The position numbers and the translations under genes were made by a program. From Actinokineospora terrae (GTDB taxonomy: Bacteria; Actinomycetota; Actinomycetes; Mycobacteriales; Pseudonocardiaceae), in NCBI RefSeq assembly GCF_900111175.1, contig NZ_FOGI01000011.1:1-55030 (forward strand): a stretch of DNA of 55,030 nucleotides. Direction: 5' to 3'. The notes under the pieces are model-generated. The model made no database searches. It worked only from the letters and a program-made list of their open reading frames with translations, and was not told where the DNA came from. Below, piece by piece: positions 31,781 to 43,526 of this stretch; position 1 is the first letter of the stretch; each line of letters opens with the position of its first letter.

Positions 31781-32683
31781 GTGGTGGGGGAGAGTGATAC
31801 GGACTGGGTCCGCGGCCTGGGGGTGCCGGGGCTGGTCGACGTGCACGTGCATTTCCTGCCCGAGCCGGTCCAGCGCAAGGTGTGGGCGTACTTCGACGAC
31901 GCCGAGCGCAACTACGGCACGGCGTGGCCGGTCCACTACCGGACTTCGGAGAGTCAACGCGTGGCGACGCTGCGCGAGCTCGGCGTGGTCCGGTACGCGC
32001 CGTTGGTGTACCCGCACAAGCCGGGGATGGCCGAGTGGCTCAACGAGTGGGTCGCGGAGTTCGCGGCGCGGGTGCCGGAGGCAGTGCCAACAGCGACCCT
32101 CTATCCGGAACCATCGGTCTCGCGGTACCTGGAAGCGGCGCTGCGCTCGGGCGTGCGGTGCGTGAAGGCGCACGTGCAGGTTGGCGCCTACGACCCGCGA
32201 GACGCCCTCCTAGGGCCCGTGTGGGGCATGCTGGCGGACGCGGGGGTGCCCGTGGTCGTGCACTGTGGACACGGACCGTTGCCGGGCGCGTTCACGGGGC
32301 TACCGGTCTTTGAAGAGGTGCTGCGTCGCCACCCAGCGTTAACGGTCGTTCTGGCGCATGCGGGCATGCCGGAGATCTCGCGTGCGTTGGACCTAGCGGC
32401 GCGGTATCCGCGGGTGCACCTGGACACGACCATGGTCGGCGTCGGGTTCACCCTCGGATCGGCGCCGCTGCCCGCGGACTGGACGGCTCGGCTGGCCGAC
32501 CTCGATGACCGGGTGGTGCTGGGCACGGACTTCCCCAGCATCCCGTACCCGTACGCCGAGCAGCTGCGGGCCATCTCGGGCTGGGCGCAGGCGCCTGGCC
32601 TGGGCGAACCGTTCCTGCGGGCGGTGTTGCACGACACCGGAGCCCGGCTGCTCGCTCTGGGCGAACACCCCGGGGGAACATAG
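31781..32683 (+). CDS. Amidohydrolase family protein (TIM-barrel)
   Basis: 300 residues. Metal-binding motif DVHVHF at about 20-25, then HCGHGP (His in the barrel), VLAHAGMPE, and the final Asp in VVLGTDFPSIPYP: the amidohydrolase_2 (decarboxylase/dicarboxylic-acid lyase-like) pattern. Substrate unknown. GTG 31781 is used with a weak G-rich ribosome site. It lies between smpB and lon on the same strand. Confidence 0.85.
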   Translation: MVGESDTDWVRGLGVPGLVDVHVHFLPEPVQRKVWAYFDDAERNYGTAWPVHYRTSESQRVATLRELGVVRYAPLVYPHKPGMAEWLNEWVAEFAARVPEAVPTATLYPEPSVSRYLEAALRSGVRCVKAHVQVGAYDPRDALLGPVWGMLADAGVPVVVHCGHGPLPGAFTGLPVFEEVLRRHPALTVVLAHAGMPEISRALDLAARYPRVHLDTTMVGVGFTLGSAPLPADWTARLADLDDRVVLGTDFPSIPYPYAEQLRAISGWAQAPGLGEPFLRAVLHDTGARLLALGEHPGGT

Positions 32684-32697
32684 CCCGGCTCAGGGAA

Positions 32698-32718
32698 GTT
32701 GACGTGATCAGACTCAAC
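32698..32718 (+). promoter_or_regulatory. Possible HspR (HAIR-like) operator before lon
   Basis: GTTGACG-7 nt-ACTCAAC resembles HAIR (CTTGAGT-N7-ACTCAAG). The right half matches at 6 of 7 positions and the left at 4, with the exact 7-nt spacing. lon is in the HspR regulon in streptomycetes. Only 18 bp separates it from the lon start. Confidence 0.45.
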
Positions 32719-32735
32719 TCCTGGAGGCTGATCCC

Positions 32736-35093
32736 ATGTCCGAGGCTCTGAACCTGCCGGTGCTGCCGCTCGACGACACGGTCCTGCTGCCCGACATGGT
32801 CGTGCCCATCCAGCTCACCGGCTCCGACAACGCCACCGAGGCCCGTGCCGCCGTAGCGGCCGCCCAGGCCGCGGGCGACGAGGCGCGGGTGGTGCTCGTG
32901 CCCAGGTTGGACGGCAAATACGCCCGGGTCGGCACGCTGGCGGTGGTCGAACAGGTGGGCAGGCTGCCCGGTGGCGAGCGCGCCGCCGTGGTGCGCGGCA
33001 CCGGCCGGGTCCGCATCGGCGCGGGCACGACCGGTCCGGGTGCGGCGCTGTGGGTGCAGGTCGAGACCGCCGACGAGACGACCGACGCGCGCACCCGCGA
33101 GCTGGCCCGCGAGTACAAGGGCCTGGTCACCACGATCCTGCAGCAGCGCGGCGCGTGGCAGGTCGTCGACAGCGTGACCCAGGTGGACGACCCGGCCGCG
33201 CTGGCCGACCTCGCCGGGTACGCCGCGTACCTGTCCGACGAGCAGAAGGTCTGGCTGCTGGAGACGACCGACGTCACCGCGCGGCTGGAGAGGCTGCTGG
33301 AGTGGGGTCGCGAGCACCTGGCCGAGCTGGACGTCGCCGAGACGATCCGCAAGGACGTCAAGGAGGGGATGGAGCGCCAGCAGCGGGAGTTCCTGCTGCG
33401 CCAGCAGTTGTCGGCCATCCGCAAGGAACTGGCCGAATTGGACGGTAAGCCTGCCTCCGAGGAACAGGACTACCGGGCGCGTGTGTCCGAGGCAGACCTA
33501 CCGGAGAAGGTCCGCGAGGCAGCGCTGTCTGAAGTGGACAAGCTGGAGCGCACCTCTGAGCAGTCACCGGAAGTCGGCTGGATCCGCACCTGGCTCGACA
33601 CGGTGCTGGAGATGCCGTGGAACGAACGCACCGACGACGCCTACGACATCACCGGTGCGCGGGCCGTGCTTGACGCTGACCACGCCGGGCTTGAAGACGT
33701 GAAGGATCGCGTTATCGAGTACCTGGCCGTGCGCAAGCGTCGGGACGAGCGAGGACTCGGCGTGGTCGGCGGTCGTCGTAGTGGCGCGGTGCTGGCCCTG
33801 ACCGGTCCGCCCGGGGTCGGTAAGACCTCGCTGGGTGAGTCGGTAGCGCGGGCGATGGGACGCAAGTTCGTCCGGGTCGCGCTGGGTGGGGTCAGGGACG
33901 AGGCGGAAATCCGGGGCCACCGGCGCACCTACGTCGGCGCGCTGCCCGGCCGGATCGTGCGCGCCATCAAGGAGGCGGGCTCGATGAACCCGGTCGTGCT
34001 CCTCGACGAGATCGACAAGGTCGGCTCCGACTACCGGGGCGACCCGACCGCGGCCCTGCTCGAGGTGCTCGACCCGGCGCAGAACCACACCTTCCGCGAC
34101 CACTACCTGGAGGTGGAGCTGGACCTGTCCGACGTGGTCTTCCTGGCCACCGCCAACGTGGTCGAGGCCATCCCGGCGCCGCTGCTCGACCGGATGGAGC
34201 TGGTGCAGCTCGACGGGTACACCGAGGAGGAGAAGGTCGTCATCGCCCGCGACCACCTGCTGCCCCGGCAGCTGGACCGGGCCGGGCTGACCGCCGACGA
34301 GGTGGTCGTCACCGAGCAGGCGCTGCGGCTGCTGGCGGGTGAGTACACCCGCGAGGCCGGGGTGCGGCAGTTGGAGCGGGCGATCGCCCGGGTGCTGCGC
34401 AAGGTGGCCGCGAAGTTGGCCGTGGACGAGGCGTTGGTGCCCTCACGTGTGGACGCGCAAGACCTGCGCGGTTATCTCGGGCAGCCGAGGCACACGCCAG
34501 AGTCGGCGGAGCGGACCGCGGTGCCAGGTGTGTCTACCGGGCTCGCTGTCACCGGCGCGGGCGGCGATGTCCTGTTCGTCGAGGCGTCCCTGGCGGAGAA
34601 GGAGACAGGTGCGGCCGGGGTGACGTTGACCGGGCAGTTGGGTGACGTCATGAAGGAGTCGGCCCAGATCGCGCTGTCGTTCCTGCGGTCGCACGGTCCC
34701 GCGTTGGGGCTGCCGGTCGCGGAACTGGCCGAGCGGGGCGTGCACGTCCACGTCCCGGCGGGCGCCGTGCCCAAGGACGGGCCGAGCGCGGGCATCACCA
34801 TGACGACGGCGCTGGCGTCGCTGCTGTCCGGTCGGCCCGTGCGCTCGGACGTCGCGATGACCGGCGAGGTGTCGCTCACCGGGCGGGTGCTGCCGATCGG
34901 CGGGGTGAAGCAGAAGCTGCTCGCCGCCCACCGCGCGGGCATCACCACGGTTCTGTTGCCGCAGCGCAACGAACCCGACCTGGACGACGTGCCGGAGTCG
35001 GTGCGGCAGGAGCTCACCATCCACCTCGTCAGCGATGTCCGTGACGCGCTGCGGTTGGCCCTAGAGCCGCAGGCAGCGCAACTGGCTGCGTGA
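32736..35093 (+). CDS. lon: ATP-dependent protease Lon
   Basis: 785 residues. N-terminal substrate-binding LON domain (about 5-200), AAA+ module with Walker A TGPPGVGKTSLGES and Walker B VVLLDEIDKV, then the protease domain with Ser in KDGPSAGITMTTAL and Lys in GGVKQKLLAAHRAG. Degrades misfolded and regulatory proteins. ATG 32736 has CTGGAGG upstream. A terminator follows six bases after the stop. Confidence 0.97.
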   Translation: MSEALNLPVLPLDDTVLLPDMVVPIQLTGSDNATEARAAVAAAQAAGDEARVVLVPRLDGKYARVGTLAVVEQVGRLPGGERAAVVRGTGRVRIGAGTTGPGAALWVQVETADETTDARTRELAREYKGLVTTILQQRGAWQVVDSVTQVDDPAALADLAGYAAYLSDEQKVWLLETTDVTARLERLLEWGREHLAELDVAETIRKDVKEGMERQQREFLLRQQLSAIRKELAELDGKPASEEQDYRARVSEADLPEKVREAALSEVDKLERTSEQSPEVGWIRTWLDTVLEMPWNERTDDAYDITGARAVLDADHAGLEDVKDRVIEYLAVRKRRDERGLGVVGGRRSGAVLALTGPPGVGKTSLGESVARAMGRKFVRVALGGVRDEAEIRGHRRTYVGALPGRIVRAIKEAGSMNPVVLLDEIDKVGSDYRGDPTAALLEVLDPAQNHTFRDHYLEVELDLSDVVFLATANVVEAIPAPLLDRMELVQLDGYTEEEKVVIARDHLLPRQLDRAGLTADEVVVTEQALRLLAGEYTREAGVRQLERAIARVLRKVAAKLAVDEALVPSRVDAQDLRGYLGQPRHTPESAERTAVPGVSTGLAVTGAGGDVLFVEASLAEKETGAAGVTLTGQLGDVMKESAQIALSFLRSHGPALGLPVAELAERGVHVHVPAGAVPKDGPSAGITMTTALASLLSGRPVRSDVAMTGEVSLTGRVLPIGGVKQKLLAAHRAGITTVLLPQRNEPDLDDVPESVRQELTIHLVSDVRDALRLALEPQAAQLAA

Positions 35094-35098
35094 CGCCG

Positions 35099-35134
35099 AG
35101 CAGCGGGTGGGCCGATAGTGGCCCACCCGCTGCT
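35099..35134. terminator. Bidirectional terminator between lon and the acyltransferase
   Basis: 15-bp perfect stem AGCAGCGGGTGGGCC with its complement, 6-nt loop, followed by GTTT on the plus side. Confidence 0.88.
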
Positions 35135-35136
35135 GT

Positions 35137-36393
35137 TTACAGCGGCTGGAGGCTGGGCGCGCGGCTCCACTGGCGCTCGGTCCTAGTGCAGAGAGCTACG
35201 CCGGCAAGGACTAGGATTGCCCACGGGACTGGGCCTTCGAACAAGTTGGGGCCGTCAGGTGAGAAACCGCGGACGGTCAGACCTAGCAGTCCGGTCGCCG
35301 CGAAGAGGAAGCCTGCGGTGACGGCGCGGGCTGAGGGGATAGCCCTTCCGGCACCGGTTTCGAAACGGCCGAAGACACGGACTAGAGCGGCGAGCACCAA
35401 GCCGACACAGGTCACCCACATCGGTGCTACCGCGAACCACTCGACCGAACCCGGCTCCGGCGTGCGGTAGCCCATGCCGAGGACCATGACACCCGCGACG
35501 ACCACGAGCGCGGGCATGTGCCAGAGGTAGATCGTGGTGCTGCGCGCCCCGACCGCCCGGATCGCCGGACCGTCGAGGCGGTTCAGCACCGGCCTGGCGA
35601 GCAGCAGCAGGCCCAGTTGGCCGACCGCGAGCGGCAGCAGGACGGCGGCGGGCGGGCTCATGTTCGACATCGGCGCCCCGGGCATCCCGATCATGCTCGG
35701 CGCGTACGGTCCGAACGCGACCATCGCCGCGACCACCGCGAACCCGCCGACCGCCATCGCCGCGTGCGCCCGCCTGCCCAGTTCGAGCCTGCCGTCGGCG
35801 TAGCAGATGCCGAGCTGGTGCACCGCGACCCAGACGACCACGGCGTTGACGAACCCGGCCTCCGGCAGGCCCGCGAAGCGCACCACGTCCACCAGGACGG
35901 CCAGCGCGGCCAACGGGACCAGCACGCCGAGCCCGAACCGCTCGTGCGCCCGCGCCATCACCGGCGTCGCCGCGACCACGACCAGGTACACCACCAGGAA
36001 CCACAGCAACTGCGCGCTGATGCCGCCCGCGAGGTCAACCGGCTGCGGCGCGACCCCCGCGCGCAGCAGCAGTTCCGGCAGCACGACCCAGACGGCGGCC
36101 AGCGGCAGCACCGGCACCACCAGCCTGCGCAGCCGTCCCGCCAGCCACGCCCTGGGGTGCCCGGTGGCGCGGTAGGAGTGCAGGTTGGCCGCGCCGCCCG
36201 CGAAGAACACGACCGGCATCACCTGCGACAGCCAGGTCAACAACCACCACCCCGGGGTGGCCAACGCGTTCCCGGTTTCCACGGTGTGCCCATTGCCCGC
36301 CAACACCGGCATCAGCCAGTGCTGGCCCACCACCAGCACCACCGCCGCCACTCGGATCACGTCCAAGAACGGGTCCCGCGCCGTCCTGCCCAC
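35137..36393 (-). CDS. Acyltransferase 3 family membrane protein
   Basis: 418 residues with about ten membrane helices. The N-terminal RDPFLDVIRVAAVVLVVGQHW carries the R-x-x-A and H-W positions of acyltransferase family 3. Later helices include ARSTTIYLWHMPALVVVAG, typical of the family. These enzymes transfer acyl groups to sugars or lipids at the membrane. GTG 36393 is preferred because AGGGGG lies 6-8 nt upstream and the conserved domain starts here; ATG 36441 is an alternative. Confidence 0.82.
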   Translation of the reverse strand: MGRTARDPFLDVIRVAAVVLVVGQHWLMPVLAGNGHTVETGNALATPGWWLLTWLSQVMPVVFFAGGAANLHSYRATGHPRAWLAGRLRRLVVPVLPLAAVWVVLPELLLRAGVAPQPVDLAGGISAQLLWFLVVYLVVVAATPVMARAHERFGLGVLVPLAALAVLVDVVRFAGLPEAGFVNAVVVWVAVHQLGICYADGRLELGRRAHAAMAVGGFAVVAAMVAFGPYAPSMIGMPGAPMSNMSPPAAVLLPLAVGQLGLLLLARPVLNRLDGPAIRAVGARSTTIYLWHMPALVVVAGVMVLGMGYRTPEPGSVEWFAVAPMWVTCVGLVLAALVRVFGRFETGAGRAIPSARAVTAGFLFAATGLLGLTVRGFSPDGPNLFEGPVPWAILVLAGVALCTRTERQWSRAPSLQPL

Positions 36394-36739
36394 TGCCGTC
36401 CCCCTGCCTTTCGCCGCCGTCCTCCTGCCGGGTTCGAGCATGTCGGGACGGGTGCGCCGGGGCAGCGAGGCCAGCAGGTGTCCTGATCCGGGTGGCGGCA
36501 CCAGCACCGGGGGTGGGGACAGCCCTACCGGTGTGAATTCACACGCGCTTTCGTTAATTCAACCGGCAGATATGCGGCATCGTGCGGCGATAGGGCACGA
36601 GCTATGGACTGAACAGCGGAATTCATTCCCGTGTCCTGGCGGCACCGGGTGTGATCGTGGTTGTTTCTCACGACCGGCATGCCGAGCCGGTAACGAACGT
36701 CGTCCCCTGATCCCTGCATCGCTTTATTGGAGTAATCCC
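36394..36739. promoter_or_regulatory. Divergent control region with palindrome GTGTGAATTCACAC (36531-36544)
   Basis: 346 bp between the divergent acyltransferase and subtilisin genes, noticeably more AT-rich from 36530 to 36740 than the rest of the window. A perfect 14-bp palindrome is at 36531-36544 and could bind a dimeric regulator. No gene is apparent. Confidence 0.55.
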
Positions 36740-39469
<2,730 letters not shown>

Positions 39470-39475
39470 AAAAAC

Positions 39476-39512
39476 CGCTCGCGGGGCGGCCTCAACCCCC
39501 GCCCCGCGAGCG
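39476..39512. terminator. Terminator hairpin 1 after the subtilisin
   Basis: 14-bp perfect stem CGCTCGCGGGGCGG with its complement, 9-nt loop, starting seven bases after the stop and preceded by an A-run. Confidence 0.85.
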
Positions 39513-39520
39513 AACACCCA

Positions 39521-39557
39521 CCCGCGGCCCCCGGTGCATCCCACCGGGGGCCGCGGG
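39521..39557. terminator. Terminator hairpin 2
   Basis: 16-bp perfect stem CCCGCGGCCCCCGGTG with its complement, loop CATCC. Together with hairpin 1 it insulates two convergent genes. Confidence 0.85.
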
Positions 39558-39610
39558 CAATCCATTAGCCCTTGAAGTGCCCCAGAACGCCTTCGCGCCA
39601 AAACTGGAGG

Positions 39611-40306
39611 TTATGGGGTCTCGATCTCCGCGGGCGTAGGCGCGGCAACGTCAACGGCCTGTCCCCAGTCGCTGTAGGTGGCGCGAGAGGATTTCCCGCT
39701 CCGGTCGTCGATGTGCGCGTCGAACCGCACCAGTCGCCCGCCCGCACCGACCCACACGTCCACCGGGAACGCCCTGTCCGGCAGCATCGACAGCACCGTC
39801 TCGCTGACGCCGAACCCGGACCCGGTCGGAGTCACCTGCACCCGGTACCGAGTCGTGTCGCCGTCCTGTGCCGACTCGATCAGCTTGCCCGCACCGAGGT
39901 CCGCCGCCAGCACGCGCGGGTCGAGCGACCCGAACCCGCCCGTCACCGCCGCGATCGCCTGGTCCGACTTGCCGGTCGACTTCGGACCGATCTCCCGCCA
40001 CAGTCGGCTCGGCGGTCGAGACAAGTACGTGTGCTCCCCGCGCACAAGTACCTTCCACGTCTCCTGCCCGTTGCCCACCTCGATCTGCAAAGCAGGCCCA
40101 GGTTGCTCCAACCGCGCCGCGCCCGAGGACACCATCGACTCGTAGCCGGGCCTGGACGGGATGGTGATGCGTACCGTCTTCTCCCGGTTCGCGGCAGCCT
40201 CTAAAGCTGACCCGAGTGCCTTAGCGTCACCGTATTCGGCGACAAAGTCCTTCGAGCATCCAGATAACGCCAACAGCAGGCAAACCACGGCGACGGCACC
40301 GCGCAT
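39611..40306 (-). CDS. Secreted lipoprotein, LppX/LprG-like
   Basis: 231 residues. Lipoprotein signal with lipobox LALSGC (Cys about residue 17). The mature part has beta-rich segments: VRITIPSRPGYESMV, WKVLVRGEHTYLSRP, FPVDVWVGAGGRLVRFDAHI, and ends SDWGQAVDVAAPTPAEIETP. This resembles LppX/LprA/F/G carriers of mycobacterial lipids and DUF-type sensor lipoproteins. A damaged relative is at 43527-44079, ending in a very similar YHHWGDAVNVQAP segment. ATG 40306 has an AGGGGG ribosome site. Confidence 0.75.
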   Translation of the reverse strand: MRGAVAVVCLLLALSGCSKDFVAEYGDAKALGSALEAAANREKTVRITIPSRPGYESMVSSGAARLEQPGPALQIEVGNGQETWKVLVRGEHTYLSRPPSRLWREIGPKSTGKSDQAIAAVTGGFGSLDPRVLAADLGAGKLIESAQDGDTTRYRVQVTPTGSGFGVSETVLSMLPDRAFPVDVWVGAGGRLVRFDAHIDDRSGKSSRATYSDWGQAVDVAAPTPAEIETP

Positions 40307-40337
40307 AACGACCACCCCCTAGAGCCGCACAATAGCC

Positions 40338-40982
40338 CTAGCCGCGGTCGAGAAAGGTAAGGACCGCGCGGACCCTGCGGTGCTCTTCCGAGCTGGGCTC
40401 CAGCCCGAGCTTGGAGAAGATGTTGCCCACGTGCTTCTCGACCGCGCCGTCGGAGACCGTCAGGGAGCGGGCGATGGCGATGTTGGACAGGCCCTGCGCC
40501 ATCAGGCCGAGGACCTCCCGTTCGCGCGGGGTGAGCAGGTCTATCGGGTTGCGTCGTCCTCTGGCCATGAGCTGTGCGATCACCTCCTGGTCGATGCAGG
40601 TGCCGCCACCGGCGACTCGGTGCACGGCGTCGACGAAGTCCGCCACGTCGGCGACGCGCTCCTTGAGCAGGTAGCCCACGCCCCCGGCGCCCCCGGCCAG
40701 CAGTTCCACCGCGTAGCGCTCCTCGACGTACTGCGAGAGCACCAGCACCGGCAGCCCGGGGATCTCCTCGCGGGCCCGCAGCGCGGCCCGCAGGCCCTCG
40801 TCGGTGAACGTCGGCGGCATCCGCACATCGACGATCGCCAGGTCGGGGCGGTGTTCGCTGACCGCGCGCAGCAGCCCGTCCCCGTCGTCGACCGCCGCGA
40901 CGGTCTCGATGTCCTCGTCGGCGAGCAGCCTGGTCACCCCGACGCGCAGCAGCACCGAGTCCTCGGCGATCACCACGCGCAC
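40338..40982 (-). CDS. NarL/FixJ family response regulator
   Basis: 214 residues. Receiver domain with phospho-acceptor Asp52 (AIVDVRMP), acidic pair in IAEDS and Lys in LLKER. LuxR-type helix-turn-helix: LLTPREREVLGLMAQGLSNIAIAR and VEKHVGNIFSKLGL. GTG 40982 lies 13 nt inside the upstream kinase gene, so the two are translationally coupled. Confidence 0.92.
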   Translation of the reverse strand: MRVVIAEDSVLLRVGVTRLLADEDIETVAAVDDGDGLLRAVSEHRPDLAIVDVRMPPTFTDEGLRAALRAREEIPGLPVLVLSQYVEERYAVELLAGGAGGVGYLLKERVADVADFVDAVHRVAGGGTCIDQEVIAQLMARGRRNPIDLLTPREREVLGLMAQGLSNIAIARSLTVSDGAVEKHVGNIFSKLGLEPSSEEHRRVRAVLTFLDRG

Positions 40983-42097
40983 GGGAGGTCTGCCCTGATC
41001 ACTGTCGGCCCACCGATGGGGCTCACCACGGTCATCACGCCGTCAATCGTCGCAGCGCGGTCCGCGAGCCCGGCGAGGCCACCCCCCGGACGCAGGACGG
41101 CGCCTCCGTCGCCATCGTCGGTGATCTCGACGACGACCTGGTCGCCGGTGGCCCGGTCCGCGCGCCACACCCGCACCGTGACCGCGTTGGCGTTGGAGTG
41201 CTTGGCGATGTTGGTCAGCGACTCGCCGACGATGAAGTAAGCGGTGCTCTCCACCGCCGCGGGCGGCCGTGGCTCCACGTTGACGGTTACCTCTACCGGC
41301 ACCGGGCACTTAGCCGCCAGCGATGACAGTGCCGCGTCCAGTCCCCGGTCGCCGAGCACCGCCGGGTAGATCCCCCTCGCGAGGTCACGCAACTCGGCCA
41401 CGGCGAGCTTGGCGTCCGCGTGCGCCTCATCGATCAGGGCCTTGGCCATCTCCGGGTCCGCGTCCAGCTTGCCCTTGGCCCTACCCAGCCCCATTGCGAC
41501 AGCCACCAGGCGCTGCTGCGCGCCGTCGTGCAGGTCGCGCTCGATGCGCCTGCGCTCGGCCTCCGCCGCGTCGACCCCTCGGGCTCGCGACGCCTGGAGG
41601 CGGTTCGCCCGCGCGGTCAGGTCCTGCGTGCGGTCGGGTCCGAGCATCGCGATGGTCAACTGCGAGTGCAGCCAGGCGTAGCGGGGTGCGAGGAACAGCG
41701 CCAACGGGAACAGCGGGATGCTCACGATCCCCAGCGCGAACCCGATGATCGACAGCGGGAACTCCATCATCAGGTAGGTGACGTCCCGCCAGGTCCGCCG
41801 ATCGGTCATCAGGGTCTGCCACTGCCGCAGCACGCCGTCCTCGCCGGGGACCATCACCGGCCGTGTAGGCAGATCAGCGCCGAGCAGCAACCGCGCCCAC
41901 GCTCTATGCACGTTGCCGAAGGCCCTCGCCAAGAGCGCCGCCCCGACAAGGATTGCCACACCGACCCAGATCACCACAGTGCTGATACCGACGCTGATAA
42001 GCGTGACCGTGACGACGAAGGTGAACAGGCTAAGAGGGAACGCGCCGATCAGGTACGCGATCGCTCGTGCGGGGTGAGGGTAGGTGCGTGACTCCAT
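40970..42097 (-). CDS. Sensor histidine kinase (HisKA_3) with membrane sensor domain
   Basis: 375 residues. Four N-terminal membrane segments (about 11-29, 36-58, 109-125, 125-140) form a 'Sensor' domain; the phosphorylated His190 is in ERDLHDGAQQRLVAVAMGLG, and the HATPase part ends with TDDGDGGAVLRPGGGLAGL. It pairs with the regulator at 40338. The same kind of membrane sensor is duplicated as a separate protein immediately upstream. ATG 42097 gives MESRTYPHP; the earlier frame is not conserved in type. Confidence 0.9.
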   Translation of the reverse strand: MESRTYPHPARAIAYLIGAFPLSLFTFVVTVTLISVGISTVVIWVGVAILVGAALLARAFGNVHRAWARLLLGADLPTRPVMVPGEDGVLRQWQTLMTDRRTWRDVTYLMMEFPLSIIGFALGIVSIPLFPLALFLAPRYAWLHSQLTIAMLGPDRTQDLTARANRLQASRARGVDAAEAERRRIERDLHDGAQQRLVAVAMGLGRAKGKLDADPEMAKALIDEAHADAKLAVAELRDLARGIYPAVLGDRGLDAALSSLAAKCPVPVEVTVNVEPRPPAAVESTAYFIVGESLTNIAKHSNANAVTVRVWRADRATGDQVVVEITDDGDGGAVLRPGGGLAGLADRAATIDGVMTVVSPIGGPTVIRADLPCAW

Positions 42098-42099
42098 CG

Positions 42100-42780
42100 T
42101 TAGACCCCACTCGGCAGCGGCTCGGCACGGTAAGAGCCGAAGAACGACGGCGCAGGACCCAGCAGCGCCCTGGCGTAGTAGGCGTGTGCCCGACCGAGGC
42201 CCTTGGTCACCGGTAGCGCCACCGCCAACAGCAGCAGCCCCAGCGCCGCGAACGGCAGCGACTCCACAAACGAGTCCACCACGATCAGCGGGTGGTCCCA
42301 GTCGCCGACCCGCCAACTCGCCTCAGGCAGGTACCGGTAGTAGATGGGCAGGAACAACAACCCGAGCGTGAGCGACCACATCGTGATCATCACCGTGAAC
42401 TCGAACACCCCGATGGGCAGCAACAGCACGAAGTAGCTCACATCCCGCCACGTCGCGACATCCCGCACCCGGGTCTTCCACCGCCCTCGCTCCGGCAGCG
42501 GCACGTACGGGCTGGCGATGTAGGTGTCGAGCATCGCGTAGACCCGCGCCCGCTCCACCCGAGCACCCAGCCTCGCCCCCATGACCGCCAACGCCAACAC
42601 CGGCAGCCCCACCCAGACCACCGCCGTGCTCAACCCCACGCTGAACAGCGTCACCACCGCCACGAACCCGGCGATCCCCAGCGGCAAGTTCATCGCCAGG
42701 TACCCGAGCGACCCCAGCACCGACGGGTTCGGCCGCGTCCCGTCCCGCTCGATGACCCCACCGCTGTCGACCGCGCCCAT
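42100..42780 (-). CDS. Sensor-domain membrane protein without a kinase domain
   Basis: 226 residues with about four to five helices. It is a paralogue of the sensor part of the next gene: compare NLPLGIAGFVAVVTLFSVGL/VWVGLPVLALA and RVRDVATWRDVSYFVLLLPIG here with GAFPLSLFTFVVTVTLISVGI, VVIWVGVAILVG and RRTWRDVTYLMMEFPLS there. It lacks the His-box and ATPase. ATG 42780 has AGGAGG nine bases upstream. Only 2 nt separate it from the kinase, so the three genes form an operon. Confidence 0.85.
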   Translation of the reverse strand: MGAVDSGGVIERDGTRPNPSVLGSLGYLAMNLPLGIAGFVAVVTLFSVGLSTAVVWVGLPVLALAVMGARLGARVERARVYAMLDTYIASPYVPLPERGRWKTRVRDVATWRDVSYFVLLLPIGVFEFTVMITMWSLTLGLLFLPIYYRYLPEASWRVGDWDHPLIVVDSFVESLPFAALGLLLLAVALPVTKGLGRAHAYYARALLGPAPSFFGSYRAEPLPSGV

Positions 42781-42947
42781 CGCGTCTCGCCTCCTCATGC
42801 CGTTGACCACCAGCATCGCGGCCGGAACGGCTCCCCTCCATGGGGGACGCTACCGAGCCAGGGGTAGGGCTGGCCCTACCTCCGGTATCCGGGATGAAAC
42901 AAGAACCCGGGAGCGTTAGACTGGACGGAAGTTGTCCCAACCCACAC

Positions 42948-43317
42948 GGGGGTGAACGGTTTCGACTCTGGACGTCGAGTCAGGGGAAGCGTGCAGGTGC
43001 AGGCGAGATGACCACCTCAAGCGTCGCTCGCAAAACAATAAGCGCCAAGACTAACAGTCGCGCTGACTTCGCCCTCGCTGCCTAAGCGAGCGCAAGTCTG
43101 TCGGCCCGGGGAAGCCTCCGCCCCGGTAGCCGGCATCAGCTAGGAGGCTCACCGCCCGCCCCGGTCACGGGGGCGAAGCGGGAAACCCACAGTGGCTGGG
43201 CCCGTCACACCGGCTTGTTCGCGTGACCGGTGGGGCCGAGTAGAGACACTGCGAACTGCGCACGGAGAAGTCCTGGTGAAGCGACAGAGGACCCGGGTTC
43301 GATTCCCGGCACCTCCA
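42948..43317 (+). ncRNA. ssrA: Transfer-messenger RNA (tmRNA)
   Basis: 370 nt. The 5' GGGGGTG pairs with 3' CACCTCC, with a G3-T70 alanine-identity pair and A73; the T-arm GGGTTCGATTCCC precedes it. The 5' region GAACGGTTTCGAC is diagnostic. The tag reads AKTNSRADFALAA with TAA at 43083-43085, if GCC at 43044 is the resume codon. CCA is not encoded. A -10 TTAGAC is at 42916-42921, so the precursor is probably processed at its 5' end. Works with SmpB (31224-31700). Confidence 0.97.
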
Positions 43318-43322
43318 CGAGC

Positions 43323-43368
43323 GACGGGCGACCCATACCTGCGGAGAGCGCAGGTGGGGTCGCCCGTC
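43323..43368 (+). terminator. Terminator after tmRNA
   Basis: 12-bp outer stem GACGGGCGACCC with its complement, and an inner ACCTGCG/CGCAGGT stem. Confidence 0.85.
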
Positions 43369-43375
43369 AACGTTT

Positions 43376-43483
43376 CTGGGGGACGACCCCAGACCCCCAC
43401 GGTGCGGTGGGCGCGTGGCGGGGGATGGGCGCGTTGTGTGGTCGGTCTCGAACCAGCGTGGGGCTGGGCCTTTGGCCTTCGCG
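43376..43483 (+). repeat. Repeat shared with the region after tRNA-fMet (copy B)
   Basis: Matches 26763-26840 in two blocks separated by a ~35-bp insertion in this copy. The first block ends CCCCCACGGTGCGGT, the second contains CCAGCGT and GGCCTTCGCG. Confidence 0.65.
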
Positions 43484-43526
43484 GGGTTAGGTGGGGTGGG
43501 TGGATACGATCTTGGGGGAACTGGGG

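Noticed and set aside
42916..42947. tmRNA 5' end at the first G-rich position after the -10
   Set aside because: The acceptor pairing fixes the mature end at 42948; the upstream bases are leader.
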